A DNA stretch of 64,000 nucleotides from Imbricaverruca yamaguchii (Eukaryota > Arthropoda > Thecostraca > Neoverrucidae): assembly GCA_034440575.1 (NCBI GenBank), contig JAOTOL010001621.1:1281001-1345000 (forward strand), in the 5' to 3' direction. Both the position numbers and the translations under genes were made by a program. How positions within the stretch are numbered: the stretch's first letter is position 1; each line of letters begins with the position of its first letter. A model generated the notes under the pieces. That model was not told where the DNA came from. It made no database searches and saw only the letters and a list, made by a program, of their open reading frames with translations. Shown one piece after another: positions 44,501-56,012 of this stretch.

Positions 44501-46020
44501 AAATTTTTGCTGGGGGCCCGGCACATATTTCAGACCCTGCTATTTTTAGAGCTTTGTTGCTTTTTGTAGACCGATAATGTTTTTGAGGCATCGGTGCGCT
44601 TTCCAAAACGTCGATGTCTATATTTGATGCCCAGTCTTTTTGGTCCTTTTTTACGACCAATTCGCTTTTTAGGAACCCAACCCATATTTTAAGGCCCCGC
44701 CACTTTTGCGAAACTCGGTACGCTTTGGAGGGCCCGGTGCATCTTCGGACTCCCGTTGTGCTCTTAGGGTTCTGCTGTTTATTTGAGGCTCCTTGTCGCA
44801 CATTTGTGAGACCTCAGCACAACCTCGGTTGCTCCGGTATAATTTTTTTGGGTCCCGGCGCGACTTTTTGGGGCCAGGTGTGTAGGTTCGGGGGACTTGG
44901 AGCAGTTTTCTGGGTTCGACGCAATTTTTCGTGACCTTTAAATCTTTTAAAGTACGAGTCCCGACCTGATTTTTCGGGCACCCAGCGCTACATTTTTCTG
45001 CCTCGTCACGACTTTTTGAGCTCCGGTACGCTTTTTGGGGGGCCATACCTACTTCCTTAAGGCGCCTGGGGGTATGCTTGGAGCTCTGGTGAGATTTTTC
45101 TGACTTGGACATATATATTTTTCGGAATCTATCTTATTTCAGAGGGCACCGGCTTAATTGTTATGGAGTTAGATGTGATTTGTGTGGCCATGCTGTGTTT
45201 GCAGAGGGGAATGTGTGATGCCCCGATCTAAATTTTCGGGACTACCGACGGAATCTGGGTCCAGAACGCGGTATTTGGGGACTCGTAGCGAGTTCTCGGG
45301 GAGTGTTGTAATTAGCTAGGCCCCATCGCGATTTTTGTGGACCCCGGTGCAAATTTTCGGGGGCCCAGTGTAAGATTTATGGTGCCCGCTGTATTCACTT
45401 AGAGCCCGCTACGCGAATTCTGGGCCCCGACGCAAATTTATGTGGTACAGCGGGATTTTTTGGGGCGGGATCAGGCGCGGTTCTTGGGAGCCTACCCCCT
45501 GAAGATGGGGTGAAATTTTTCCCCTTGGTACGCCACTCCGACTGCTCAAAGTGTTTTGTTCCACATATTGCACTATCGATAGGAGAAAGACCCATCGGAT
45601 AATTTTCTTTCGGGATTTATTCTGAATTTTCCGGTGCTCTTATCGATTCGATAGTCCCCTTGTGATTTCTGGGGTCAGGTCTATTGTTTATAAGCCCCCT
45701 GCAGGATATTTGTGGACCTCGGGACGATTCTTCGGCCTCCTGGTGTGTTGTTTTTCTCCGGTGCCCCAATAGCTTTCTTTTCCGGGTTCCGACGACTTCA
45801 TATTTTGTGGATCCTTGACATGTTTTTCTTTGTTCGCAGGGTGACATTCCGGGTATATATTGGTTCTTGGGAAACCAGCTGCAACTTGTGGGGCTCCGGC
45901 ACGAAGGTTTGGCACCCAGTGAGATTTTCTAGAGAAGCGGCGTGAATTTTTTTTCGTCATAGGCCCCAGCGCATTTTTCATAAGCTCAGCGGATTATTGG
46001 GGACCCACTGTTAGGACGGG
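44500..46020. repeat. Highly decayed ~32-bp tandem array
   Basis: About 1.5 kb in which GGGGCCCGGYGCGATTTTTC-like words recur roughly every 30-33 bp with heavy substitution: CGGTGCGCTTTCCAAAACG, GTCCCGGCGCGACTTTTTGG, GGACCCCGGTGCAAATTTTCG, GGGCCCCGACGCAAATTTATG. No two units are alike, so it is old. Frames in it are meaningless. Confidence 0.65.
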
Positions 46021-47039
46021 GGGTGGAAACTGCCCATAATGCCCCCAATTCGGTATGCCACTGTGCAATGCAATGCTGCAACTTAAGAATGTAGGAATAG
46101 TTAGCTCATCTGTGTCATCACTAGCATGTTACTTCACCTCTAAAGTTCTCTGTACAGTTTGAGGAAAGTTAAACGTATGCTACATGGATCGGCAAGGATG
46201 GATTATAGGGCAACATTGATACCATGAACTTCCAATCACAGTAGTCATGCTGAAAGACAATAACAACGAGAAATGTATTGAATTGGATTTCTGATCGCCA
46301 TCTTAGTAATTTATTGGAATTGTTTCTCAAATGCAACCTGATGCTGTCTGGAAGGCACCCGACACACAAGCTAAAATAACAAATCTTCAGGGAATAAATT
46401 TGTGGCAAGAACAAGCCTTGAACAATAATGCATCCATGACAATGCAACAATAAATCAATGGCAGAGCATAAATAATGCAAAACTTTCAAATTCCACGCCG
46501 TCGCGCCCATGGTTTTCGCCGTGCTGTACGGCTACTTAAATGACGTTGTTGAGAAAGTATTGAAGCTGGGAAGGTCTAATTATGCGGGCTGAAATAAGAG
46601 ATTGTAAGTTTTGAGAAAGAAAATGCATTCAAGAAACATCATTCTTCCCATGTTATTTGGGCATCGGTGTTGTTTTGTGTGCCTATGGGGGGAATTTGCC
46701 CCTATATGCCGGCTTTGTCCCATGTGCATACGTTTCGGAAAATAATTGGGGGACCAGGGTCATACCTATGTTTGCGTTAAGGGGGAGGGGCAAACGTATT
46801 TTGAGGGGGTCCATTCACCCCAATAAAAATGCCTCAGATTTCGAACACTATTTTGCAAAGGGGACTTTTATTTAAAATAATTAGTGACGAACTAAACTGT
46901 CCTAGGGGGGCATAATTTTCCAATACCGTTAACTGATTCGTCGGATTTCAATCCAAACTCCCCCACCCCGTTCCAAAGCTTTCTTTTGGTATCCCTTGAT
47001 AAGTCACCGCCCATTGCTGAAATTAGGCCTAAGCAAATA
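46021..47039. other. No gene seen
   Basis: Unique DNA. Poly-purine GGGGGAGGGG stretches near 46660-46900 may be remains of a hAT-like element but have no definable ends. Confidence 0.4.
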
Positions 47040-47640
47040 ACCTTAAAATGTAAAATTTCCCTATTTCAGACATTCCAGTTCTTAGCGCCTGGTCGCCACG
47101 ACGCCAACGTTCGTGCACGTTCACACCCATCCTGCGCATTCGGCGCATTCGTGCGATCTTGCACATGCGGCGCAACCGTAGCATCACACTTCGTGCGATG
47201 CTACGGTTTCTGCTAGGCCTCCTACGTTTTACTATTTGAAGCCACATGATAGACTTGCTCCATATTCGACGTGACGGAATGCTACGCAGGAGCGTTCGCT
47301 GCGAAAATTCAATCAATCAAAGTCGATCATTAGTTCCCTACTTCCAACATTTTATGGTACTTAGGAAATGAGGATACCTGCTGAGCTTTGATACACCTCA
47401 CATCTTTCATTAAATATGCTCCCAGATTGGCTACTGAATCGAAGCCTGTCTCGTTGTTCTCTTTTGGACCCCTTTCGTACTTTTTCATGGATATGTTTTA
47501 GGGCTCTAATAAATGTGGCTTCTGGCGGCACTTGAAACAAACAAACAACAAACAAACAATCGATTCTGAATGTGCGGGATAGTTACGCTGAAGAAACGAA
47601 ATCCGAAAATATTAAAGAGTTCTTACTTACCGGGGCCTTC
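47040..47640. repeat. Dispersed repeat R44 copy 2 joined to a 300-bp-repeat unit
   Basis: 47040-47500 matches 44150-44500. 47505-47640 (AATGTGGCTTCTGGCGGCAC, ATCGATTCTGAATGTGCGGG) matches the ~300-bp unit of 4040-4810 (AATGTGGCTTCTGATGGCAC, ATCAATTTTGAATGTGCCGG). The two repeats are therefore parts of one larger family, and the ~32-bp array expands between them at the other locus. Confidence 0.7.
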
Positions 47641-47817
<177 letters not shown>

Positions 47818-49778
47818 AATCTTCTCATCGTTTCTCACCATATGCCTCCGCACACTTCAGCCAATGTAAACATGCTTCCATTAGACACGCGAAAAGAAAT
47901 TTCTCTATGATGCTTCGTTGGACAATAATATAGGCCGTATTCTGAACCCACTTGACTGTTAAAAGATCCTCTGGCATGGTCTGAATAGCCACAAAAGGCC
48001 CGAAGAAATCTCCCCAGTGATTTGTCTAATCACCGCAACGTCCGCACATTAAAATGGCTGTTCTAGTGCCTCACAGCCACGTTGTTGAGGAAAAAAACGA
48101 GTAAAAAATGTTGGACACAAAATATCCAACATGGTTCCGTCGACACGAAAAAGTTAACGTGTTTTCGTCATGCGTCCCAGACAAATATCCTGATTCCTAA
48201 TTTTACCGATTGCCGGTTAAAAATAATGACCTATTAATATGTGCATGATACTCCAAAAGGCCCCGGCTGAAATGCTGGCGACTGTGGCGGCGAAGCGGGG
48301 GTCATGACGTAGGCTGGCTTGCAGCCCCGATGACCGGGGATGTGATGGCGGTGGATATTTGAACCAGGAGGGTGAATAGCGACAGCCTGATAATGTGGGC
48401 TGCTGCTGTCCATCGTTCTGGCTCAAATGATAAACTGGTGAGATGTGGATGACGAAGCAAACTCTTTGCGAGGAGGGAAGGCGTGGCCATTGCCTCTTGC
48501 TGCGGTCGGAAGAAGAAACCACGAGATAGGTGATGCTTGATGCAGGAAATCCTAAGATAAAGGTCCTGTCACCTTTTTACTCACTCAGTTTTCTTTGGCA
48601 CCCAACTACTGTGCTGTGAAATTACTGACAGGAATAACCAGCATAAATGTCTACTACTGAGTCCATTTGGCGCACGTATAGTGTATAGGTCCGCCAATCT
48701 CGGTTCGGTAATTCACTTCCTTTTTTCTGGCTTACTTTTCACTCAGTTTTTCCCACCCTATTGGACAGGAAGAAGGCTATTAGACGACGATTGTCGCAGC
48801 GCCACGCTGGTAACCAGGCGACATCCAGGATTTTTCCATGGGGGTGGCCCGGACCAGGCACCTGGCCGCTCCAAGGGCACCTGACCGGAAAGGGCACTTT
48901 TGCGGTCGGCAACTGGAAGGTTTGTTGACCGGGGAGAGGGTGGGCGTGAAAAAGTTGCAAGGGCAGTTTTGGGCCCTGGGCCTGGAAGGCGGGGCACATC
49001 GGTGGTGATTTTGGGCTGAATTTGGAATTCCGGCCAGGGGCTTCGGTAAAGGGCACTTTTGGCCAAAAGGGCACTTTGGTCTCATGAGGGGGCCGGGCCC
49101 CTTGCCCCCCTCCGGTGCGCCTATGGGGCCAACTACTCTTTTTCATACTCTCCAGCATCAATCACAACACTTCTCTATGAGGCCAGCAAGCAAGCTACGC
49201 TCTTGCTTATCCTTTCTCTTCTCGAACATTGCTGAACATTTACAACAGGGGGAAGAGAAAAAAAAATATTAAAAAAAAATTTTGTTTGAGCACCAATGGT
49301 TTCATTCGCATGAAGACGATAAACCTATTGTCACAAAATAATCTAGTAGTCGTGAAGAGTTCCAAGTCCAGCGAAAAAGTGTGAATTTGAAGACCTTATA
49401 CTGCGATGATAGTTCTTTTTTCAGTGGATGTTGCTGTTAGCCATAGGCGTTCCCAGGCGACATAACCCCTACCCCTTCAGCAGAGAAAGTTATGTTCGCT
49501 ATTCAAATTATCGGATTATCTATTCAAAAGTGCTTGACTATGGTAATTGGCGAAATTCCTGGGTGCGCCATTGCTGTTGACTCGGGCCCACCCACTTCTT
49601 GAGACGTTCTTCCGCCTCTGGTCAGAACTATGATGTGTGTGGAACGTTCCTCCTGTCTAATGTGATCCATTGTGGCTGTGGCGTCTCGGAGGGTTCAGGC
49701 GTCAAACGGTGTGGCGATGCTGTCGAGTGGTGAGTTATCCAGCTCTGGGGCGCAAATGTAGCCCCGGCTGGTATTCAG
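47818..49778. other. Gene-poor stretch
   Basis: No credible gene. 48830-49130 is G-rich with GGGGTGGCCCGG at one side and CCGGGCCCCTTGCCCCC near the other, plus repeated GGGCACTTTTG words. It looks like a worn DNA transposon, but ends and target duplication cannot be fixed. Confidence 0.4.
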
Positions 49779-49963
49779 TGTACGATGTAGCGTTGTTTAT
49801 TGGGTGGTTCACGACGCACTTTATGGCACCGCCCACTGTTTCGCCGGCGGGCCGCGTGATTTGGAAACGTCCCGAGTGGCGCTAATGTCGAACCCGGGTC
49901 CTTTGGTACCCGGAGCACAACACCTCAACCACTCGGCCATCCCCGCCCTTGTATGATGTAGCG
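49779..49963 (-). mobile_element. SINE family S2 with 14-bp target duplication
   Basis: The body is 49793-49949, minus strand. The head is GGGCGGGGATGGCCGAGTGG with B box GGGTTCGACAT. The body has CGCGGCCCGCCGGCGAAACA, GTGGGCGGTGCCATAAAGTG and CGTCGTGAACCACCCAATAA, then CAA. TGTACGATGTAGCG (49779-49792) and TGTATGATGTAGCG (49950-49963) flank it, one mismatch in 14. Confidence 0.93.
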
Positions 49964-50561
49964 TGAAGGAGAAGCGCTGATTGCTGAAGGTGTGTAAAGC
50001 TGATCTTATAACCACCGCTGTATACCGCGATAATTTGAACATCATCGTGTTGCTCAATAGATCGGCCTTTCGGGGTAGATCCACCTTCCTACCCCAACCT
50101 GCTATCTCGTGTGTGAGAGGCAACTGCATTAACCGGTCGCCCGCCGAGCGGGAGACGCCGTGGGCCCCCGAGCCCCAACCCCACCAAATGCTTACATGAC
50201 AATCATTATTGAGCTTGCGAATAGGACGGGAATCGGGTGTGATTTTTCCTCATTCGGTAACACAATCCGGCTTTGTTCTAGGACATGTTTCTTATTTATA
50301 GGAAACAGATAAGATTTCTCATCTTTTCTTGTAAGAAAAGGCGAGAAATAATGGCTAGAGTATTGCACACCTCTCTGAACACTTGTGCCCAGAAACGCAC
50401 CCATGCTTATAAGATCGTACGCAAATTCCACCAGGCTGCGATTGGAGGGGATAGGGTGGACTAAGCGTAACTGATGAGTCGCGAGCAGCAGTGACACTAT
50501 CAGCAGCGGCAGAAGTATAGTGTCGATATGAGTTGTATGTCGAGGCATCGTTTGCAAGTTG
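49964..50561. other. No gene seen
   Basis: Unique sequence. Nothing recognisable. Confidence 0.4.
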
Positions 50562-52731
50562 CATAAAGACATAAGAGACATAAAAGATCGTTGCAACTAT
50601 GAGCCACAAGGTCCCTTCTTGGCTGCACTCTAGACACTGAACCAGTTGCCCACCAAATCCGTCGATCAGCCCTCCCTGTAATACTGAAAAGCACCTCTAT
50701 TCTTATAATGATTGTCTAGGCTGTCTTTAAAGATGTTCAATGTGCTGCTACTAACAATGGTTTCTGGCAGCTGGTTCCAGTGTTATATTACATTGTTGGT
50801 GAAGAAAGACTGTCTTAACCTTGTCCTGCTGTGGTTAACCTTAATTTTAAATTGATGACCTCAAATTGCATCAATTATGTTAAATTCAAACATTTCTCCA
50901 AGATATCACCTCTCCAGACCATGGACAAATTGAAAGACCTCGATGAGATCTCCTCTCAGCCTTCTATATCTAAGTGAAAACATATTCAATTCGTTCAATA
51001 TTTCCTCATACGCCAGGTTGCTTATATCATTAACAATTTTCGTAGCACTCTTTTGCACTCTCTCTAAAAACCAACAACATTTTTCATAACTAGGAGACCA
51101 AGCTTGGACGCAGTATTTCAAATGTGGTATTCCACAGTAAAACTTCCTGATGACTTCCTCACTTCTGTATGATACATTCCTATTTATTTCCCCAAGCATT
51201 CTCAGTGCCTTCTTCCTGGCTTCCTTGGTCTGTTCTGATGCCCAAATTTTGTGTTCAGAATAACACCTAAGTCCTGCTGAATCACCGATAATACTTCGTC
51301 ACCCATCGAGTGTGGAGCCTTCACATGCTGCCTATCTACATGCATGATCTTGCACTTATAAAAATTTCATTTCATTTGCCATTGTGCGGACACTTCACAA
51401 GTTCGTCCAAGTCTTTCTGCAGCGAGATATGCTCATTGTGTCCTGTTATTGCCCTCAAGAACTATAAATCATCCGCACATTTCAAAACCTTGCTGCTTAG
51501 GCCACTTTCAATGTTATTTACAAATATAATGAACAGTAGTGGCCCCAGTACTGACCTCTGGGAGACTCTACTAAGAACATTTTGCCATGACTTTGTACAT
51601 ATAGCATCGCTTTCTGCTGCTATCTGAAAGCCACAACTGTATCCATTTTAGGATGCCACCTGCAATACCATGGACCTGAAGCTGGATCATTGACTCTGTA
51701 TGGGGTACCTTGTCAAAAGCCTTACTAAAGTCAAGATATGATCTTTCTTGAAAATAGGAACTACCTTTCCCCTTTTCCAATCTGCTGGAGTGTCATTTTA
51801 CGAAACAGATCTACAAAATATTATACCAAGTGGAAATGCCAGTTCATTTTCAGCTTCCCGCCATACCCTAGCATAAATTTCATCAGGTCATGTTGCCTTG
51901 TTTGGCTTTATTTTCCTCATATGACTGAAAGGAACATCGTTTATCCGATCACATGTTACTGAACTGTATTGTACGGTTGGCAGATTAGTCATAAATTCCA
52001 ATGTGAACACTGATTTAAACTGCCTGCTCAGCGCCTCAACCATCTCACCATCCTCACCCAATATAGTCCCATTTACTTTCAGTGAACTAATTGTGCTAGA
52101 AACTGTACTCAGCTTGTAGAAACTAAAAAAAACTGTTTGCTGTCCCTATTACAGTTCCTAGCCAAATCCATTTGTTTGCTCGCTTCCCTGCCGTTTTTTT
52201 TTGCTTAACAAAGCTTTTTGATACGACCTTAGATTTACAATATTTCAAGCTTCCTTAAAGACTCTAAATGCAGTTTGCTTAGCCTTAACTGCTTTTATCA
52301 AATCTGGCGAGTCATGCTGGCTTTCCTACCATTCTTTTGCGAATTTGCTTTTGGGGACATATCTAATCTGAATTTCCTTGAAGTAAGATTTTAACTTTTC
52401 CCAAATTTCACAGGCATTTAAATTGAAGAATTCTTCTTCCCATCTGATGACACTGAAAGCCGCTCTCATGCAATCAAAGTCTGCTATGTTGAAATTAGTA
52501 ACCTTTTCCAAATAATCCTTGATGGTTGCTACTACATGGGCCTTGAATCTAACTGTTATGGTCACTTCTTCCAAGAGTTCCTCCTGCAGTCAAGTCTCGA
52601 ACTAAGTCACTTAAATTCGAGAAGACAAGGCCCAAGAATGAGCCCTGCCTGGTAGATTGTTACAAACTAGTGTAAGAACAGGTCTTCTCCAAGATATTTC
52701 CTAAACATAGTTGTGCTTGAGGCCAACGCGT
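50562..52731 (-). pseudogene. Old, decayed CR1 copy
   Basis: It follows the 15820-18433 LINE from the CATAAAGA 3' terminus up to the endonuclease region, but with many substitutions, several small deletions and frameshifts. The RT frame survives only as fragments, for example NRNVSYRSEEVIRKFYC (about 51185) and LDFSKAFDKVPH (about 51735). The segment around 17100-17230 of the young copy is missing between 51735 and 51745. It cannot be expressed. It shows that this LINE family was active here over a long period. Confidence 0.92.
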
Positions 52732-53164
52732 GCATCCAGCGTTTTTGTTTCGTATTCAGTTCTGCTCGCAGTCACCCGTGTGAGTACATGTAAGCATACA
52801 TACAAAAATGCGTAGTACATGTACGAATTGTGTGCTGATAGCCTAGACCCTGACCCTGGTACTGGGCAATCGCTGGTGTGGTACTGGGTACTGGCATATG
52901 CACGTGAACCAACTTACGAGGTGGCAAGCACGTCAGTGACATTGAAATGAGCGTCATGTTCAAATAAAATGTTAAGCCGACACTATGATCAGACAGGCGC
53001 CACGTGAAACACGGCCAGACAGACGCGTCGATAACAGGTACCGAGACATTGTACTGTCAGTGTGTTTACGTGGGTTGCGACTACCAGACCCTGCTGTGCG
53101 CAGACTGGGCCGGACAGTGCAGCCGACTACGGCTAGTATGTGAGTGAGTTGTAGTGGTTGGTGT
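52732..53164. other. No gene seen
   Basis: Unique DNA leading into a CpG-rich region. Confidence 0.4.
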
Positions 53165-53165
53165 T

Positions 53166-53225
53166 AGTTTGTTGGTTATTTGGGCTTAGGGACGCATCGA
53201 TTGCGCTGGTCATACAGCGCCCATT
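53166..53225 (+). repeat. Dispersed ~55-bp word, copy 4
   Basis: GTTGGTTATTTGGGCTTAGG, then GACGCATCGATTGCGCTGG and TCATACAGCGCCCATTG. It matches copies 2 and 3 over the whole word. Downstream sequence (GTGGTGGGTGTCGGATG) does not match the array copies. Confidence 0.8.
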
Positions 53226-53933
53226 GTGGTGGGTGTCGGATGAAAGAAGTCGGCAATGGCAGCAAGCCGACGGATGTTTCAGGTTTTTATTGTTCACTGT
53301 TCAACATTATTTGTTGTCATATCGTAGCCAATGTGCACTTTGGGAACAAACTGTTGCTGAGAAGCATTGAGCCGTGCATGCCCACATCCTTGCTCGCAAG
53401 GATTTCAAAACGCTATTGCATCCCACACGTGGAGACACTTGCGCAGCAGTCCATGCCGCGTTGGCCACCGCCGGCACGAGGTCGTCCGCGACCGTGGCGA
53501 GCGTGTGGTGTCACTGGCTTGGTCTGAGTGCACGGTGATGGCACGGGGTTGTCGCGACAATGGCGCAAGTGGCAGGTCTGCGCACGCCTCCCGGACCACC
53601 ACAATTAACTATCCATCGAATGACACAAGTTTTGAACGTGCCGATATGCATGCCGTGACACAAGGCCGGCGCCCGTCGCGACGATGCCTACGACACGCGA
53701 GACCATGTGCCACGTCACCGGTGTTCTGTGACGTCACACTGACAATCAGACGCCACACACGACGGGCTGTCCCACACGAGGACCGCCGCAGTCGTCCCAA
53801 CATCAAATAGCACTCCGACCCCACTCGTTCCGGCGGAAATATCTACTACCTAGTTCCCGCGGCTCGCTTGCGAATGCACACTTAGATCAAATGATTCGCC
53901 TCGTCGAAACAATATTCATCTGACTGCACTTAC

Positions 53934-54292
53934 AGGCGATATCCGTCTGGTCGGCACACCATGTTTCCTTGGTGCTCCGAGGGGTGCGCCAGGGCCTCCC
54001 TTAATCACACTCCGGTGTCCTGGATCCCAGTCGATGTCACTGTTCCCGGCTGGAAAAGTGCAAACATCGAGCGCAAGCAGCACCAATGCAATCCAGGAGA
54101 GCGTCAAACAACCACCACCCGAATGTATGGTGAACAAAGCCCAAACGGCCGCTAATGCAACACGGCCTCCTACTTACCCACACTGCGCTGTATCGAGTAC
54201 AGCTGGCAAAGCGGTGGCCGGCGGGAGGGTCGAGTAAGGCTTGAGAGGAGTGGGGGAGGGGGTCCCGACCAGCAGCCCGATCGACCGTCCAT
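53934..54292 (-). CDS. Candidate two-exon gene start (partial), unknown product
   Basis: Minus-strand model. An ATG at 54292 in good context (CCCATGG) opens MDGRSGCWSGPPPPLLSSL and continues to the donor at 54178 (GTGTGG|GTAAGTAGG). A 128-bp intron ends in a strong pyrimidine tract and TTTTCCAG at 54050. The second exon is 54049-53934 and encodes GNSDIDWDPGHRSVIKGG, then PGAPLGAPRKHGVPTRRISP. It ends at a second perfect donor (CGCCT|GTAAGTGCAG). Frames match across the junction (115 + 116 nt). The peptide is Pro/Gly/Arg-rich and I do not recognise it. If real, the next exon lies at lower coordinates, beyond at least the repeats at 50-53 kb. Exon 1 could instead be non-coding. Confidence 0.35.
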
Positions 54293-54759
54293 GGGTAGAG
54301 ATCGCTGTCCATTCTATGGTGAACGGGCACATTGTCAATGGCATCGGACACGACATTTACGAAAGCCCACACGCCGTGGAGACGGCGGCCGGCCGGAGAC
54401 GCGCCGGGTCGCTGTGCGGCGTAACCGGCCACACCGTGGTGCTACCACCAACACCGGGCAACACCGCGCTGCGCCCCAACACCGCACTCTTCTGCACAGC
54501 ACTATCCCAAGCTCACAAACTTCCGCCCGCCATCCAGCACACCCATGCCCACCACAATTATCATAACCGCACTAAAATGCATGGCTGCGTGCGCCCCGGT
54601 CCAAAAGCCGGCTGTACCATAGATCAAATGAGCAAGTAATAACTCACTTTAAAATGCACAAACAGTGCAGTTGCTACGCAAGGCTGACGTGTGAACATTC
54701 CTATCTCGTGGCGTGTGCTTGCGACGCGCCAACGTCGTCCTAATGATCACCTACACACT

Positions 54760-55487
54760 TCATCGCCGCTTCTTCTTGCCCCGTCGTTTGGTGGTGGACG
54801 TAGGTCGGTCCTCGTCGCTAGTCTTGTCAGCTCGCTCACGGTCGCTGGCCGAGCGCGAGCTGCTCTCGGCCGTGACCACGCCGGCACAGAGCATATCGTC
54901 GCCCCATCCGGCCTCGTGCTCGCGCTGAAAGTCGAACAGCTCGCGCTCCAGCTCGAGCGCACGCTCGCCACCGACCTGTTCGAAGCCGCGGCTGGCCTGT
55001 CGCGCTACGGTAGCTGCGGGTGCCAGCTCGCCCTCGCTGTCACGAGCCGGCAGGTTGCCGTCCCGCTCGCCGCGCGCCGTCGGTGGCGACGAGTCGCCCT
55101 CGCTGCTGCCGCTGGTCGCCGGCGAGTCGGCGTCGGCGCTGCGGCGCGGCGGCGGTGGCAGCGGCACCGGGCGCCGCTGCCACCTCCGCCGCTCGGCCAG
55201 CTCCTCAGGCTCGGCCGGCACCGGCTTGTCCAGCAGGTGCGGCTCGTCCAGCAGTTGCGGCTGGAGAGGAGAGGCCGGCCGGTGGCAGACGCGCCGCGAC
55301 AGCAGATTGGGCGGCTGAGACTGGCGCTCGGCGCACTGGTCGGCCGGCGCCGGCGAGTGGCGCTCGTACTCGGAGAAGTCGAGCGGGGAGCCGCACCGGT
55401 CCGGTGACATGCGCACGTCCACGCTGCTGCTGGAGGCCGAACTGCGCGCCGAGCTGCTGCGGTGGCGGCGCCGACGGCCGCCACAGT
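54760..55487 (-). CDS. Candidate C-terminal exon of an Arg/Ser/Pro-rich protein
   Basis: Open for about 243 codons on the minus strand from a possible acceptor (GTGTCGACAG|ACTGTGG, weak pyrimidine tract) to a stop at 54760. The product is mostly low-complexity: HRSSSARSSASSSSVDVRM, PEELAERRRWQRRPVPLPPP, then an acidic, probably helical stretch ERALELERELFDFQREHEAG. It ends in a basic tail, TSTTKRRGKKKRR, that could act as a nuclear signal. The plus strand is also open here but lacks an ATG, and its translation is Arg/Ala/Leu monotony typical of a shadow. No family recognised. The whole frame extends upstream to 55641, so the acceptor is a suggestion only. Confidence 0.4.
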
Positions 55488-55679
55488 CTGTCGACACAGC
55501 ACGGCCGGGATAGTGTGGGGTGCTGACACAGCACGGCCGGGGGTAGCGCGGTGTTGGGTTTAGTGTGGATTTCACCGAACAACGCAAACACATGCGATCT
55601 CTTGAAATGTCAACGGTACTCTGGCTTGAACGTATTTGCATATTGACAACGAGACCACTTCTGGATGTTTGGAGAAGGT

Positions 55680-56012
<333 letters not shown>

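Larger units (their letters stand above)
53360..55600. other. CpG-rich domain (possible gene-associated island)
   Basis: About 2.2 kb of elevated GC and frequent CpG, unlike the AT-rich surroundings. It contains the only clustered splice-site candidates in the window. CpG-rich domains of this size are usually gene-associated; which strand is used is not certain. Confidence 0.55.

Noticed and set aside
48830..49130. A delimited hAT-type transposon
   Set aside because: G-rich ends and repeated GGGCACTTTTG words suggest one, but no matching terminal inverted repeats or target duplication could be fixed.
53916..54137. Signal-peptide-like frame (SWIALVLLALDVCTF) on the minus strand
   Set aside because: It has no ATG and the hydrophobic stretch coincides with the pyrimidine-rich intron end before a strong acceptor. 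The apparent signal peptide is probably translated intron.
54691..55407. 238-codon plus-strand frame in the CpG domain
   Set aside because: Starts from GTG rather than ATG and its product is Arg/Ala/Leu monotony, as expected of the complement of a GC-rich exon.
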